Of a stretch of 64,000 bases of DNA, positions 36,577 to 47,200 are shown one piece after another. A model generated the notes under the pieces. That model had not been told where the DNA came from. It saw nothing but the letters and a program-made list of their open reading frames with translations, and made no database searches. Position numbers and translations under genes: made by a program. The first letter of the stretch is position 1. Each line of letters opens with the position of its first letter. Location of the stretch: NCBI RefSeq assembly GCF_903645305.1, contig NZ_CAHJXO010000001.1:310001-374000 (forward strand), given 5' to 3'. Origin of the DNA: Corynebacterium sp. Marseille-P4321 (GTDB lineage: Bacteria > Actinomycetota > Actinomycetes > Mycobacteriales > Mycobacteriaceae).

Positions 36577-38221
36577 GACCGATCCCTTCACTCTGGAGAT
36601 CATTCAGAGCAGTCTGCAGGCAATCGCCGACGAGATGTTCGCGGCGATGAAGAAGACAGCGATGAGCCCGATCATTTACGAGGTGCTCGACATGGGTACC
36701 GGAATTACGGACGGGCGCGGCCAGCTGGCGTCGTCAGGCGCAGGCATTCCGGCGTTCATCGGCGTGCTGGATAAAGCAGTCATGCGCATCCTGGAGCTCA
36801 ACGACGCAGAAACGATGCGCCCGGGGGACATCTTTGTCACGAACGACCCGTTCTACGGCGGCGTGACCCACCTCAACGACGTGGTGCTCGCCATGCCGGT
36901 CTTCGCCGACGACCGTCTCGTCGCCTGGACCGCGAACATCGCGCACTGGCCGGACCTGTCGGGCATGATGCCGGGCGGTGTCTCGGCGGAGGCGACTGAG
37001 ATCTTCCAGGAGGGTATCAGGCTGCCTGCAGTGAAGCTTTTCGACGCTGGCCAGCCGATTGAGCCGCTCATGCGTGTCATCGAGGTTAATTCACGGCTTT
37101 CCGAGACGCTGCTGGGTGACCTGTGGGCGGCAGTGGCCGCGGTGCGCATCGGTGCCAAACGTCTCCAGGCGCTCGCCGGGAAGTACGGCGTGGATACTTT
37201 CGAAACCGCATTGGACGAGTTCATGGAGCACGGCGAGCGCGTGGCCCGCAGAGGTCTCGCCGAGCTGCCGCACGGCCGTTTCGAGCTGTCGGAGGAGCAG
37301 GACAGCGGCGAGACGTACAACGTGGTCGTGGAGATCACCGAGGACAAGTTCGTCGTCGACCTGCGCGACAATCCCGCTCAAGACAACGGCCCGAACAACT
37401 GCAACCGCGACGGGTGCATGGTTTCCGCCCAGATGATGTTCAAGTCGCTCACCGACCCGTACGGTCCGGCGAACGCCGGTAGCTTCCGGCCAATCGAGCT
37501 GCTTACCACCCCGGGCACTGTGTTCGACGCGGAGGAGCCCGCGGCATTCTCCATCTACTACGAGGTGGAGATCCGCCTGTTCGACCTCATCTGGCGCTGC
37601 CTGGCCCCGGAGTTAGGCGGCCAGCTGCCCGCCGGCCACTTCGCCAGTATCTGCGGCACATTCATCGGTGGTACGCACCCGGACACGGGCAAGCACTTCA
37701 CCATCGTTGAACCGCAGGTCGGCGGCTGGGGTGGAAGTAAAGAGGGCGACGGCAACTCCGCTCTGTTCTCCGGCTTCCACGGGGAGACCTACAACTGCCC
37801 GGCTGAGATCGCGGAGCTGCGCTACGGCCTGTACGTCAACCAGCTGCGGCTTAACGACGAACTTGGCGGGGAAGGAAAATTCAGGGGAGGGCGCGGCATC
37901 GTGCTGGACTACGAAGTGAGGAACGACAACTGCTTCGTCACAGCTGCGTACACCCGCGCTCACCATACGCCCTGGCCGCTGGAAGGCGGCCGCGACGGTT
38001 CCGGTAACGCCGTTGAGATCATTCGGGCCGATGGGACGAGCGAAAGGCGCTCGGTCGTTTCGAACGAGATTGTCAACGAAGGCGATGTAATCCGGATCCG
38101 CACCGCAAATGGCGCAGGCTACGGCGACCCCGCGGAACGCTCCGCGGAGGCAGTAGCGGATGACGTTGCGAACGGGCTGATTTCAGCCGCGGACGCAGCC
38201 GAGATTTATCAATACCCCTGA
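36569..38221 (+). CDS. hyuB: Hydantoinase/5-oxoprolinase subunit B (HyuB family)
   Basis: Partner of HyuA. GTG start at 36569 with GAAGGAG upstream inside hyuA. Family features: EIIQSSLQAIADEMFAAMKK at the N-terminus, DMGTGITDGRGQL, DIFVTNDPFYGGVTHLNDVV, the central AQDNGPNNCN, and GGWGGSKEGDGNSA. 550 aa. Translation is coupled to hyuA. Confidence 0.88.
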   Translation: MTRTDPFTLEIIQSSLQAIADEMFAAMKKTAMSPIIYEVLDMGTGITDGRGQLASSGAGIPAFIGVLDKAVMRILELNDAETMRPGDIFVTNDPFYGGVTHLNDVVLAMPVFADDRLVAWTANIAHWPDLSGMMPGGVSAEATEIFQEGIRLPAVKLFDAGQPIEPLMRVIEVNSRLSETLLGDLWAAVAAVRIGAKRLQALAGKYGVDTFETALDEFMEHGERVARRGLAELPHGRFELSEEQDSGETYNVVVEITEDKFVVDLRDNPAQDNGPNNCNRDGCMVSAQMMFKSLTDPYGPANAGSFRPIELLTTPGTVFDAEEPAAFSIYYEVEIRLFDLIWRCLAPELGGQLPAGHFASICGTFIGGTHPDTGKHFTIVEPQVGGWGGSKEGDGNSALFSGFHGETYNCPAEIAELRYGLYVNQLRLNDELGGEGKFRGGRGIVLDYEVRNDNCFVTAAYTRAHHTPWPLEGGRDGSGNAVEIIRADGTSERRSVVSNEIVNEGDVIRIRTANGAGYGDPAERSAEAVADDVANGLISAADAAEIYQYP

Positions 38222-38241
38222 TTGAATTTTCCTAAGGACCC

Positions 38242-39555
38242 ATGATGACCCAGAAGGACGCAACAACCGCCTTCTCTACTGACAATCCGCTCGACCCTGT
38301 GCCGCTGGGAAAGCGGCAGCACTGGCTCACCCCAGCCATCATTTTCGGTGGCCTTGAATTCACCATTCCGGTGCTTATGGTCGGTGCCACCCTCGCGTCT
38401 TCTTTCAGCCTCGGCGCGGTGGCGCTCATCGTCATCCTCACCATGTTGCTCATCCAGTGGCCCGGCAACGCGGTGAGCGGCTACGTCGGCGCGAAAACCG
38501 GCTTGCCATCGACGGTGCTGGCGAACAACAGCTTCGGCGAAGCCCAGGCCAAACTCGTCGCGGCCGGGACCATCTTCTTATCCTCCCTCGGTTGGTGGGC
38601 GTTGCAGACGGCGGTCGCGGGTAACGCGATCAGCGCGATGTTCGGCATCGACCCGGAGACCCAGTGGGGCACGTGGGCATTGATTACCGCGGTTGCGGGC
38701 ATCACGTTCGCGATCCCGTCGATTATCGGCTACTCCAGCATGAAGTGGACCGATTACATCGCGGTGCCCGCTGGCTTGCTACTTATCGCCGCGGGAATCT
38801 ACTTCGCGCTGCAAAACACCGGCTGGGAGCAGATCCGCGATTGGGATCCTGAGCCGAGCATGTCTCTCATTGCCGCGATCAGCCTGGTGGTCGGCGTGAA
38901 CGCGTCCCAGTGGGTTATCAGCACCGACTACACCCGCTACGCGCAACCCTCGTGGAAGGACAACATCCTCATCCCCTGGGGCATCCTCTCCGTGGGTATC
39001 CCGCTGTTCATCGTCGGCGCGTTCATGGCGGTCGGCGTGGGTGAGGCGGACATCGTTGCGGTGATGGTGGAGCTCGGCTTCCCGTTTTGGGGCTTCCTCA
39101 TCCTCTGGCTCGCCACGTGGACGAGCCAGCTGGTGAACAACTACTCAATGGGCCTTGCGCTGTCGAATCTTGTCAACGTGGATACCAGCCGCGGCCGCCA
39201 GTGGCTCACTCTGGCCGGAACGCTGGTAGGCCTGTTGCTGGCCATTGGTGGCATCCTGGACTACTTCATGGACTTCCTCTACTTCACCTCGCTGGTCTAC
39301 CCGGCGATTGCAGCGGTAGTGATGGTGGACTTCTTTGTCATTCGCAAGCAGCAGTGGGTGTCCATCCCCGGCTGGAACTGGGTGGCCACTGCCTCCACCA
39401 TGGTGGGGATCGCGGTGGGGTACTACACGCAGTACACGAACCCGATGGGTATTCCGGCTCTGCAGTCGCTGGCAGCGGCAGGGATTGTTTACTATCTCGG
39501 CATGGTGCTCCAGGCAAAGACTCGACCCGGTAAATTCAGTGCTACTACCAATTAA
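38242..39555 (+). CDS. NCS1-family permease (cytosine permease type)
   Basis: About 12 membrane helices typical of NCS1 nucleobase/hydantoin symporters; WVISTDYTRYAQP is the family signature region. 437 aa. AAGGA precedes tandem ATG codons at 38242 and 38245. Its place behind hyuAB suggests uptake of the ring compound that HyuAB opens. No terminator was seen between it and the YbdK gene 24 bases downstream. Confidence 0.85.
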   Translation: MMTQKDATTAFSTDNPLDPVPLGKRQHWLTPAIIFGGLEFTIPVLMVGATLASSFSLGAVALIVILTMLLIQWPGNAVSGYVGAKTGLPSTVLANNSFGEAQAKLVAAGTIFLSSLGWWALQTAVAGNAISAMFGIDPETQWGTWALITAVAGITFAIPSIIGYSSMKWTDYIAVPAGLLLIAAGIYFALQNTGWEQIRDWDPEPSMSLIAAISLVVGVNASQWVISTDYTRYAQPSWKDNILIPWGILSVGIPLFIVGAFMAVGVGEADIVAVMVELGFPFWGFLILWLATWTSQLVNNYSMGLALSNLVNVDTSRGRQWLTLAGTLVGLLLAIGGILDYFMDFLYFTSLVYPAIAAVVMVDFFVIRKQQWVSIPGWNWVATASTMVGIAVGYYTQYTNPMGIPALQSLAAAGIVYYLGMVLQAKTRPGKFSATTN

Positions 39556-39579
39556 TACAAGGCAACAGGTTTTTAGAAC

Positions 39580-40719
39580 ATGGCAAGTGCCAACTCGTAC
39601 AAAGAATTCAACCGGTCGGCTAAGCCCACCTTGGGCGTCGAATGGGAGCTGGGTCTTCTAGACACGCATTCCCGCGACTTGGTGCCGCACGCCGCGAAGA
39701 TCATCGACGAGATGCAAAAGCGCTACCCGGATACGCATCTGGAGCGCGAGTTCCTGCAGAACACCGTGGAGCTGGTTACGCCCGTGTGCAAGAACGCGGG
39801 CGAGGCGGTGGCGAACCTCAAGGACAGCTTGTACAAGCTGAAGGAGGTCACGGACGATGCGGGTCTGACGCTGTGGAGCTCCGGCGGCCACCCGTTTTCG
39901 GATTACCGCGAGCAGCCGCTCACCCCGAAGATCACGTATCAGGAGATCTTCGACCGCACGCAGTTCTGGGGCCAGCAGATGCTGCTGTGGGGTGTGCACT
40001 GCCACGTGGGTATCAGCCACGAGGATAAGGTCTGGCCGATCATCAACGCGGTGATGACAAACTACATGCACATCCTCGCCGTCTCCGCCTCCAGCCCGGG
40101 GTGGAACGGCCTGGATACGGGCTACGCCTCGAACCGCACGATGATGTACCAGCAGCTGCCCACGGCGGGTATGCCGTACCACTTCGATACGTGGGACGAG
40201 TGGGTGTCGTTCATGTCCGACCAGGAGAAGGCGGATGTGATCAGCCAGTTCGGCTACATGCACTTCGATGTACGCCCAGCCGCGAAGTGGGGCACGATCG
40301 AGGTGCGTATCGCGGATTCCCCGTCGAATTTGCGTGAGCTCGCGGCGATTGTCGCGTTCACACACTGCCTCATCGTCCACTACGACAGGATGCTGGAGGC
40401 CGGGGAGGAGCTGCCCGATCTCCAGCCTTGGTACAACGCGGACAACAAGTGGCGCGGCGCGCGCTTCGGCCTTGAGGGCTGCGTGATCGTCGATAGGGAG
40501 GGGGATCAGAGGTGGATTGCAGATGAGGTGCGGGAGCTCGTCGATAAGCTCATGCCCGTTGCGGCTGACTTAGAGTGTGTCGAGGAGCTCAAGCTTATCG
40601 ACGAAATCCTGGACAACGGCGCCGGATACCAGCGCCAACGCAACATCTACACCCGCACCGGCGACTGGGTGAAGGTGGTTGACGCCACCGCCGCGGAGCT
40701 GTGGGAGATGAACCCCTAG
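39580..40719 (+). CDS. Glutamate-cysteine ligase type 2 (YbdK family)
   Basis: Carboxylate-amine ligase that forms gamma-glutamyl peptides; the in vivo substrate is uncertain. GCS2 features: TLGVEWELGLLD, LEREFLQNTVELVTP, MLLWGVHCHVGI, and the C-terminal region WRGARFGLEGCVI. 379 aa. In mycobacteria the relative lies close to the LytR_C gene, so the hydantoin operon seems to have been inserted between them. Two motif copies face each other 43 bp apart (40539-40549, VDKLMP; 40593-40603, KLIDEIL). Its stop overlaps the convergent mnhG stop by CTAG. Confidence 0.88.
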   Translation: MASANSYKEFNRSAKPTLGVEWELGLLDTHSRDLVPHAAKIIDEMQKRYPDTHLEREFLQNTVELVTPVCKNAGEAVANLKDSLYKLKEVTDDAGLTLWSSGGHPFSDYREQPLTPKITYQEIFDRTQFWGQQMLLWGVHCHVGISHEDKVWPIINAVMTNYMHILAVSASSPGWNGLDTGYASNRTMMYQQLPTAGMPYHFDTWDEWVSFMSDQEKADVISQFGYMHFDVRPAAKWGTIEVRIADSPSNLRELAAIVAFTHCLIVHYDRMLEAGEELPDLQPWYNADNKWRGARFGLEGCVIVDREGDQRWIADEVRELVDKLMPVAADLECVEELKLIDEILDNGAGYQRQRNIYTRTGDWVKVVDATAAELWEMNP

Positions 40720-41144
40720 AGCGTGGGGCGGTCCACCTCTTCCGCGTTGCGGGGATTCACGCGGCGGGGGTGGTAGTTGGCGGGGCGCTCATTGACCGTG
40801 AGCTGCTCCTCGCCGCCGTAGAGGCCCTCGCGGCGCGCGATGCGGCCCAGGCGCTGAGCGGTGACCGGGTTGGTCATCAGCGCGAACACCACGAGCAGCA
40901 GCATCATGCCGATGTCGCCCTTTTCGTGCGGGCCGAAGTCGTCTGCGGTGGTAACGCGGATGATGGTGCCAGTGATCATGAGCACCAGGCCGGTGGTCTG
41001 CGGCTTCGTAATGGCGTGCACGCGTGCGAGCGTGGAGTTGAAGCGCACTGTGCCCACCGCGGCGGAGAACACCATGAACGCGCCGGGCAGGATGAACAAA
41101 AGTGAAACGATGTCTGCGAGCAGCGACCAGTTGATGCTTGTCAT
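40716..41144 (-). CDS. mrpG: Mrp Na+/H+ antiporter subunit G
   Basis: PhaG_MnhG fold: two to three helices (LLADIVSLLFILPGAFMVFSA, GLVLMITGTIIRV, GMMLLLVVFALMTNPVTAQ) with the typical VGTVRF and a hydrophilic tail. 142 aa. ATG overlaps the mrpF stop (ATGA). Last gene of the operon. Confidence 0.9.
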   Translation of the reverse strand: MTSINWSLLADIVSLLFILPGAFMVFSAAVGTVRFNSTLARVHAITKPQTTGLVLMITGTIIRVTTADDFGPHEKGDIGMMLLLVVFALMTNPVTAQRLGRIARREGLYGGEEQLTVNERPANYHPRRVNPRNAEEVDRPTL

Positions 41145-41419
41145 AGGGAACCGTCCCTCTTCCTAAAGCGTGCGACGGACAGGGAGGCGATGAAGCCGAG
41201 CAGCGCGATGACAATCATCACGTTGACCACCGTGGTGTCCAAACTCCAGCAGATGTACAGGGCAAGTGCGCACTGCAGGGAGGCGGTGATCGCGTCGTTG
41301 CCCAGCACCCGGTCCATGGAGTCCGGGCCGACGAACACTCGCCAGGCCAGCATGAAGAACCCGGCGATGAGCAGCACCGCGGCGATGGCGAGGAAGAAGT
41401 TGTACAGGGTGGGGTCCAT
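41141..41419 (-). CDS. mrpF: Mrp Na+/H+ antiporter subunit F
   Basis: 92 aa, three helices, with the family motif WRVFVGPDSMDRVLGNDAIT. Starts 4 bases after the mrpE stop. Confidence 0.9.
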   Translation of the reverse strand: MDPTLYNFFLAIAAVLLIAGFFMLAWRVFVGPDSMDRVLGNDAITASLQCALALYICWSLDTTVVNVMIVIALLGFIASLSVARFRKRDGSL

Positions 41420-41423
41420 GGGG

Positions 41424-41936
41424 TCAGCTCCTCGTCTCGAAGATGTCGATCATCTGGCGCTCCAGCTTCGCCACGTTCGCAATCTCGTTTTCAATGGCTT
41501 CCTTGCTGCTGGCGTCTAGCACGTGGATGGTCCATTCGCGGTTGGCCAGGTCGATGTCGGTCACCGACCCGCCCGGCTGCAAGTTGTACGCGCAGGTGGC
41601 GAGGTATAACACCAGCTCGTTCGACACGCGCATGGGCACCTGCAGGATCGCGTTTTTGGGCTGCTCCTGGGGGCGCAACGCGATCCAGGCCACCTTCGCC
41701 GACGCCACCAAAAGGTCCCAGGTCCATTCGCCGACGAACATGATCAGCTTGTTCCAGCGGATCTTGTACTCAGAGCGGGGCACCTGCGGCAGCGGCAACG
41801 CCAGCACGATGAGCACGGCAAGCCCGAGCCCAGCGAAGAAGTTGCCCCAGGACACCTCGCCCATGAGCAAGATCCACATGAACGTCAGCCACGCCACGAA
41901 CCAGGGGCGGAAGCGGTTTTTCAGGCCTTGCAGCAT
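41424..41936 (-). CDS. mrpE: Mrp Na+/H+ antiporter subunit E
   Basis: 170 aa. N-terminal helices (FVAWLTFMWILLMGEVSWGNFFAGLGLAVLIV region), then the cytosolic part with LVASAKVAWIALRP and GGSVTDIDLANREWTIHVLDA typical of MnhE. Start overlaps the mrpD stop (TAATG). Confidence 0.9.
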   Translation of the reverse strand: MLQGLKNRFRPWFVAWLTFMWILLMGEVSWGNFFAGLGLAVLIVLALPLPQVPRSEYKIRWNKLIMFVGEWTWDLLVASAKVAWIALRPQEQPKNAILQVPMRVSNELVLYLATCAYNLQPGGSVTDIDLANREWTIHVLDASSKEAIENEIANVAKLERQMIDIFETRS

Positions 41937-43744
41937 TACTCTTCACCGCCCTCATCTTGCTCGTCCACCTCGTTCGATTCCGCGTCCACGGGCGCGGGCA
42001 CCCGCTCGGTGGTCACACCGGTGGTGATCACTTCGCTGGAGCGCACCGAGTCGCGCCTGTCCAGCGCGTCGTGGCCGCCGCCGGTGTCGGCCTCGCTGGT
42101 GAAGGAGTCCGGGTCGCGGGTGGGGTTCTCCCAGTTATCGCCCAACACCGCGGTGCGGTAGATGGACAGGTCTTGTGCCGACTGGGCCGCGCGGTCCGTG
42201 ATGTTCGAAATCGGGCCAGCGAGGAACGTGATCGAGGTGGACACCACGACCAGCAGCGCGGTGGAGAAGAACATGCCGGCGGGCACGCGGCCCACGTCGG
42301 TGCGCTCGTGCACGGCGACAGTCTCGCCGCGGTCCGCCAGGGTGGACGGACGCGCGAGCGCCACGTCGCCCTCGGGTGCGTCGGCACGGTCGCGCAGGAA
42401 GGCCTTGGACCACACGTTCATCAGGGCGTACAGGGTAAGCAGCGAGGTGATCACCGCGCCGGCGATGAGCACCCACGCCAGCCAGGAGCCGTCCTTGGCA
42501 CCCGCCTGGATGAGCATCACCTTGCCCAAAAAGCCCGAAAATGGCGGGATGCCGCCCAGGTTCAGCGCAGGGATGAAGTACAACAGCGCGATCAAAGGCG
42601 CGGTGTACATCAGCGAGCCCAGTCTGCGCAGCTGCGCGGAGCCGGCCTGGCGCTCAACAAGGCCCACCACGAGGAACAGGGAGGTCTGCACCAGAATGTG
42701 GTGCACCGCGTAGAAGATGGCGCCGGAAAGCCCGGTCACAGAGCCCAGCGCGATGCCGAAGATCATGTACCCGATGTGGGACACCAGGGTAAACGACATG
42801 AGGCGTTTGATGTCGTTTTGGGCCAGTGCGCCCATCACGCCGATGATCATGGTTAAAAGCGCCACCCACATGAACAGAGTGTCCAGCGAGCCGTCGGTGA
42901 ACACGGTGGAGCGCACGCGGATAATCGCGTACACGCCCACCTTGGTCAAAAGGCCCGCGAACACGGCTGTTACCAGCGAGGCGGCGGTGGGGTAGGAGTC
43001 CGGCAGCCAAGCGTCGAGCGGGAACACCGCCGCCTTGATGCCGAAGGCAACCACCAAGGTGGCGAAGATGGCGGCGCGGGTGCCGTCGGGCACCTCCTCC
43101 ATGCGCAGCCCTGCCTGCGCCATGTTCACCGTGCCCACGGAGGCGTACACCAACGCGAGGGCGAACAGGAAGATCATGGACGACGCCATGGAGACCATCA
43201 CGTAGCCAATGCCGGCGCGCACGCGCTGCGGGGAGGCACCCAGGGTGAGCAGCACGTAGGAGGCGACGAGGAACACCTCGAAGCCGACGTAGAGGTTGAA
43301 CAGGTCGCCCGCCAAAAACGACAGATTCACGCCCATGGAAAGCAGCATGTAGACGGGGAGGAAGACGGCCACCGGGTCGTCCTCGTCGCCGTCGCGAAGC
43401 CCCTGCGAAATGCCGTACCACTGCACGGCGAACAGCACGATGGAGGAGACGAACAGCATAATGGTGGACAGCCGGTCCGCCACCAAGGTGATGCCAATCG
43501 GCGCTTCCCAGCCGCCCATCTCCACGGTTTGAATGCCGTGGATGTCCACGATGATGATCATCGCGCCGGAGATCACCGCCAGCACCGCAAGCGTGCCGAG
43601 CGCGATGGTGCGCTGCAGGTTCACGTGCCGGCCGGTGAGCAGGATGAGAGCGGCGGCGATGGCGGGCAGCAGGATCGGCATGACCGTCAGGTACGGCATC
43701 GCAGGCAAGGCCCAGGATGCGAATTCCATGAGGCTATCGCGCAT
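41936..43744 (-). CDS. mrpD: Mrp Na+/H+ antiporter subunit D
   Basis: 602 aa, about 14 helices homologous to NuoL/NuoN ion-translocating subunits. Visible marks: NLSFLAGDLFNLYVGFEVFLVASYVLL, the proton-antiporter region around FGIKAAVFPLDAWLPDSYP, and DIKRLMSFTLVSHIGYM. A hydrophilic C-terminal extension of about 90 residues follows the last helix. Overlaps mrpC by 11 bases. Confidence 0.92.
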   Translation of the reverse strand: MRDSLMEFASWALPAMPYLTVMPILLPAIAAALILLTGRHVNLQRTIALGTLAVLAVISGAMIIIVDIHGIQTVEMGGWEAPIGITLVADRLSTIMLFVSSIVLFAVQWYGISQGLRDGDEDDPVAVFLPVYMLLSMGVNLSFLAGDLFNLYVGFEVFLVASYVLLTLGASPQRVRAGIGYVMVSMASSMIFLFALALVYASVGTVNMAQAGLRMEEVPDGTRAAIFATLVVAFGIKAAVFPLDAWLPDSYPTAASLVTAVFAGLLTKVGVYAIIRVRSTVFTDGSLDTLFMWVALLTMIIGVMGALAQNDIKRLMSFTLVSHIGYMIFGIALGSVTGLSGAIFYAVHHILVQTSLFLVVGLVERQAGSAQLRRLGSLMYTAPLIALLYFIPALNLGGIPPFSGFLGKVMLIQAGAKDGSWLAWVLIAGAVITSLLTLYALMNVWSKAFLRDRADAPEGDVALARPSTLADRGETVAVHERTDVGRVPAGMFFSTALLVVVSTSITFLAGPISNITDRAAQSAQDLSIYRTAVLGDNWENPTRDPDSFTSEADTGGGHDALDRRDSVRSSEVITTGVTTERVPAPVDAESNEVDEQDEGGEE

Positions 43745-44222
43745 CGTCGGCCTCCTTCACGGGTTTCTCGAAGGGGGTGGGCCCGAAGTTATCGCCGCTC
43801 ACCGACGCCTTGCCGGAGATGTCGTCGGAACGGTCGTGGTCCGGCGCGGCGGTCGGATTCGAGCGTCGCGTGGCAATTGCGCGGTCCTCCTCGTCGCGTT
43901 CGATCACGTCGTCAGTGCGGTAGCGGTACTGCCTGTAGGCGAGCGCGAGCATGAACGCCGTCATGGCCATGGAGATCACGATCGCGGTGAGGATCATCGC
44001 CTGCGCCAGCGGGTCCGACATGGCATCGGCGGCCTCTGATTCGCGCTCCAGAATCGGCGGCGAGCCCGCCTGGCCCCCGGATTGGAGGATGAGCAGGTTG
44101 GCGCCGTTGCCGATGAGCACCACGCCCAAGATCATCCGGGTCATCGCCCGGTCGAGCATGAGGTACACGCCACACGCGATGAGCACGCCGGAGCCAATGA
44201 GCAAAAACAGGTTGGCGTCCAC
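43734..44222 (-). CDS. mrpC: Mrp Na+/H+ antiporter subunit C
   Basis: 162 aa, NuoK-like: three helices (LFLLIGSGVLIACGVYLML, MILGVVLIGNGANLLIL, ILTAIVISMAMTAFMLALAY) and a long hydrophilic tail. GTG start directly follows the mrpA stop (TAA then GTG). Confidence 0.9.
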   Translation of the reverse strand: MDANLFLLIGSGVLIACGVYLMLDRAMTRMILGVVLIGNGANLLILQSGGQAGSPPILERESEAADAMSDPLAQAMILTAIVISMAMTAFMLALAYRQYRYRTDDVIERDEEDRAIATRRSNPTAAPDHDRSDDISGKASVSGDNFGPTPFEKPVKEADDAR

Positions 44223-47200
44223 TTACTCGCTCCTTTCTTGGGGGCTATTGCTTATCGACGCTTCCGTGTCTCCCCCCACCACCGAAGACCCAGTGTTTGC
44301 CACTGCAACACGTTTGTCGAAGCGGTCTCTGCGCGTCTGCGCCTGCTGGCGGCGACGCTGCTCGTTCTTGGCCTGCAGCTCGCGCGCGCGGTCGCGGGCG
44401 CGCTCCTTGCGGGTGTCCTCTTCGCGGTCGAGGTACGCGCCCATGGAGGTGAGCACGTGCATGATCAGCCCCACCACGATGAGGTACACGCCCGCGTCGA
44501 ATACCAGCGCCGACGGGATGTCGAACTCGCCGATGAGCGGCAGCGTGACCGTGGCGTAATCGCTCATCAGCGGCGGGTACCCGAAGAACATGGGGAACAC
44601 CGCGGCTATCGAGGCGACCACGATGCCGGTGCCCAGAATCTTTGCCGGGTCGATCGGCAGCGTCTCCTGAATCTCGCGGCGCCCGCCCGCGAGGTAGCGC
44701 AGCGTGAGCGCGAGCGCCGCCACCAGGCCGCCGGCGAACCCGCCGCCCGGGGCGTTGTGGCCGGAGAAGAAGAAGAACATGGACAAAAGCATCATGGACG
44801 GGAACAGGATGCGGGTGGCCACATTGACCATGATGGAACGGTTCTGCGCCGTCTCCGACTGCACGCCCGAAGCCAGCCACCGCGGCTTCGTGGTCTGTAG
44901 CGTCGGGCGGCGCGAGGTTCGCCCGAAGCGGCCGGTGCCGAAGATCAGGCTAGCCACACCGGTAGCCGCGATCACCAGCACGATCGACTCGCCGAAAGTA
45001 TCGGCGGCACGCAGGTCCACCAGCAGCACGTTGACGGTGTTGCGGCCGTGGCCGATCTCGTACGCCAGGTCCGGCATCTGCTCCGAGATCGGCCGCGCTG
45101 TACGTGCCGACATCGCAGACATCGCCACCGTCACCACCGACACACCGGTGCCGATGGCCAGCCACGCGCGCAGGCGGTTGTCCTCGTTACGCGGCTCCAC
45201 CTCCGTGGGCATCTTGCGCAGCACCAGCATGAACACCACCATCACGATGGTTTCCACCAGCGCCTGGGTCAACGCCAAATCCGGCGCGCCGTGCAGCGCG
45301 AAGATCATGGCCAGGCAGTATCCGGTCAGACCCACCATCACCACTGCGGAGAGACGGTTGCGCTGGATCGTGGCGAAGAACGCCATGCCCACCATGATGA
45401 TCACGATGAGCCCCTGCCACACGTTGTCCCACACAATCATGTGGATCGTGGAGTTCTCGCCCAAAACCAGGTACGCCAGCGGCACCACCATGAGCACCGC
45501 GAAAATCACGGCCAAGTTGATCACCAGAGAACCGCGCTGCGTCGACGCCGTCAAGCGAAGCGACAGGGTGCGCAAGGTTTTCAAGATGTTGTCCCAGAGC
45601 TCGTTCGCGTCGCCAAGCGCAGGGCGATCGAACTGCGCCTTGCGCACCAGATCGCGCTGCCAGTGCATAATGCTGCCCGCAGCGACGATGACCACGGTGA
45701 GGATGAGCGGCACCGTAATGCCGTGCCACAGCTCAAGCTCGGAAGACTCCACGTCCGGGAAGCGCACCGCCAGGTGCAGGTTGATCGCCTCGGACAGCCA
45801 GCGCGGCATCACGCCGAAGAACAGCGTGCCCACCGTGAGCACCGCCGGCGAGAGCCACAGTGTGGGACCCACGTGGTGCATCTCGCGCACCGCCTCGCTC
45901 ATCTCGCCGTCGTGCTCGCGCTTCGTGGCGAACGCGCCGAAGACGAAGTACAGCGAGTACGCCATGGTGAGAATCGAACCGACCACCAGCACCACAAGCG
46001 TGATGTTGCCTGGCATGCCCGTGAGCAACTCCTCGTGCAGCACCGCATCCAGCGCGGTTTCCTTCGCCACAAAACCGAACAGGGGAGGGATACCGGCCAT
46101 GGACGCAGCGGAGATCGTCGCTAAGCATGCAAGCAATGGCTGTTTGCGGCCCAACCCCGACAGCTCGTGGATGTCGCGCGTGCCGGTGGCGTGGTCGATC
46201 GCGCCGACGATCATGAACAACGCCGCCTTGAACAGCGAGTGCGCGAACGTAATGGCCAGGCCCGCCATCATCGCCTCACGCGACCCGATGCCGATCACCG
46301 TGGTGATGAAGCCCAGCTGGCTCACCGTGCCGTACGCCAAAATCAGCTTCAGGTCGCGCTGCTTGAGCGCCATCCAGCCGCCCAGCAGCATCGTGAACCC
46401 GCCGGTGGACAGCACCACCAAGTGCCACGTGTTCACCGCCGACATATCCGGCGCGAGGCGCGCGACCAGGTAAATGCCGGCCTTCACCATCGCCGCTGAG
46501 TGCAGGTACGCCGACACCGGCGTCGGAGCCGCCATCGCACCCGGCAGCCAGAAGTGCCACGGCGCCTGCGCCGACTTCGTCAGCGCGCCCAGCATGATCA
46601 GCACGATCGCCGCCGAGATCGCCGGCGTGGCCTCAATATCCACCACCTGCGAAATCTCAGACAGCTTCCAAATACCCGCCTGGAAGCCAAGCAGGTTAAT
46701 ACCCACCAGCATCGCAAGACCACCGAATGTGGTGACCATCAACGCCTGCATCGCCGAGCGCCTCGACGACGCCCGCTCCCCGTAGTACGACACCAACAAG
46801 TACGACAGCACCGAGGTGAGCTCCCAGAATACATACATCAGCAGGAAGTTATCCGCGATGACCAGGCCGTACATCACGGTGGCGAACATGGTCAGCTCAC
46901 ACGCGAACTTCGCCAACCTGCGCGGGTTCGAGTCGAAATACCCCCAGCAATAAAACAGCACCAGCGCGCCCACACCCAAGATGATCAGGCTGAACAACCC
47001 GGCCAGCGCGTCGAGACGGAACTCCAAATTCAAGTTCACCGAGGGCATCCACACATACGTGGCGACAATCTCCCCGCCCGTACGGAACACCCCCCGCTGG
47101 AACAGCGAGACGATCCAGATAAACCCGGCGAGAGGCACCAGCGCCAACAGCGCGAACCCGGCGCGGCCGACCGTCCGGAGCAGCACAGGTGCGATAAGCG

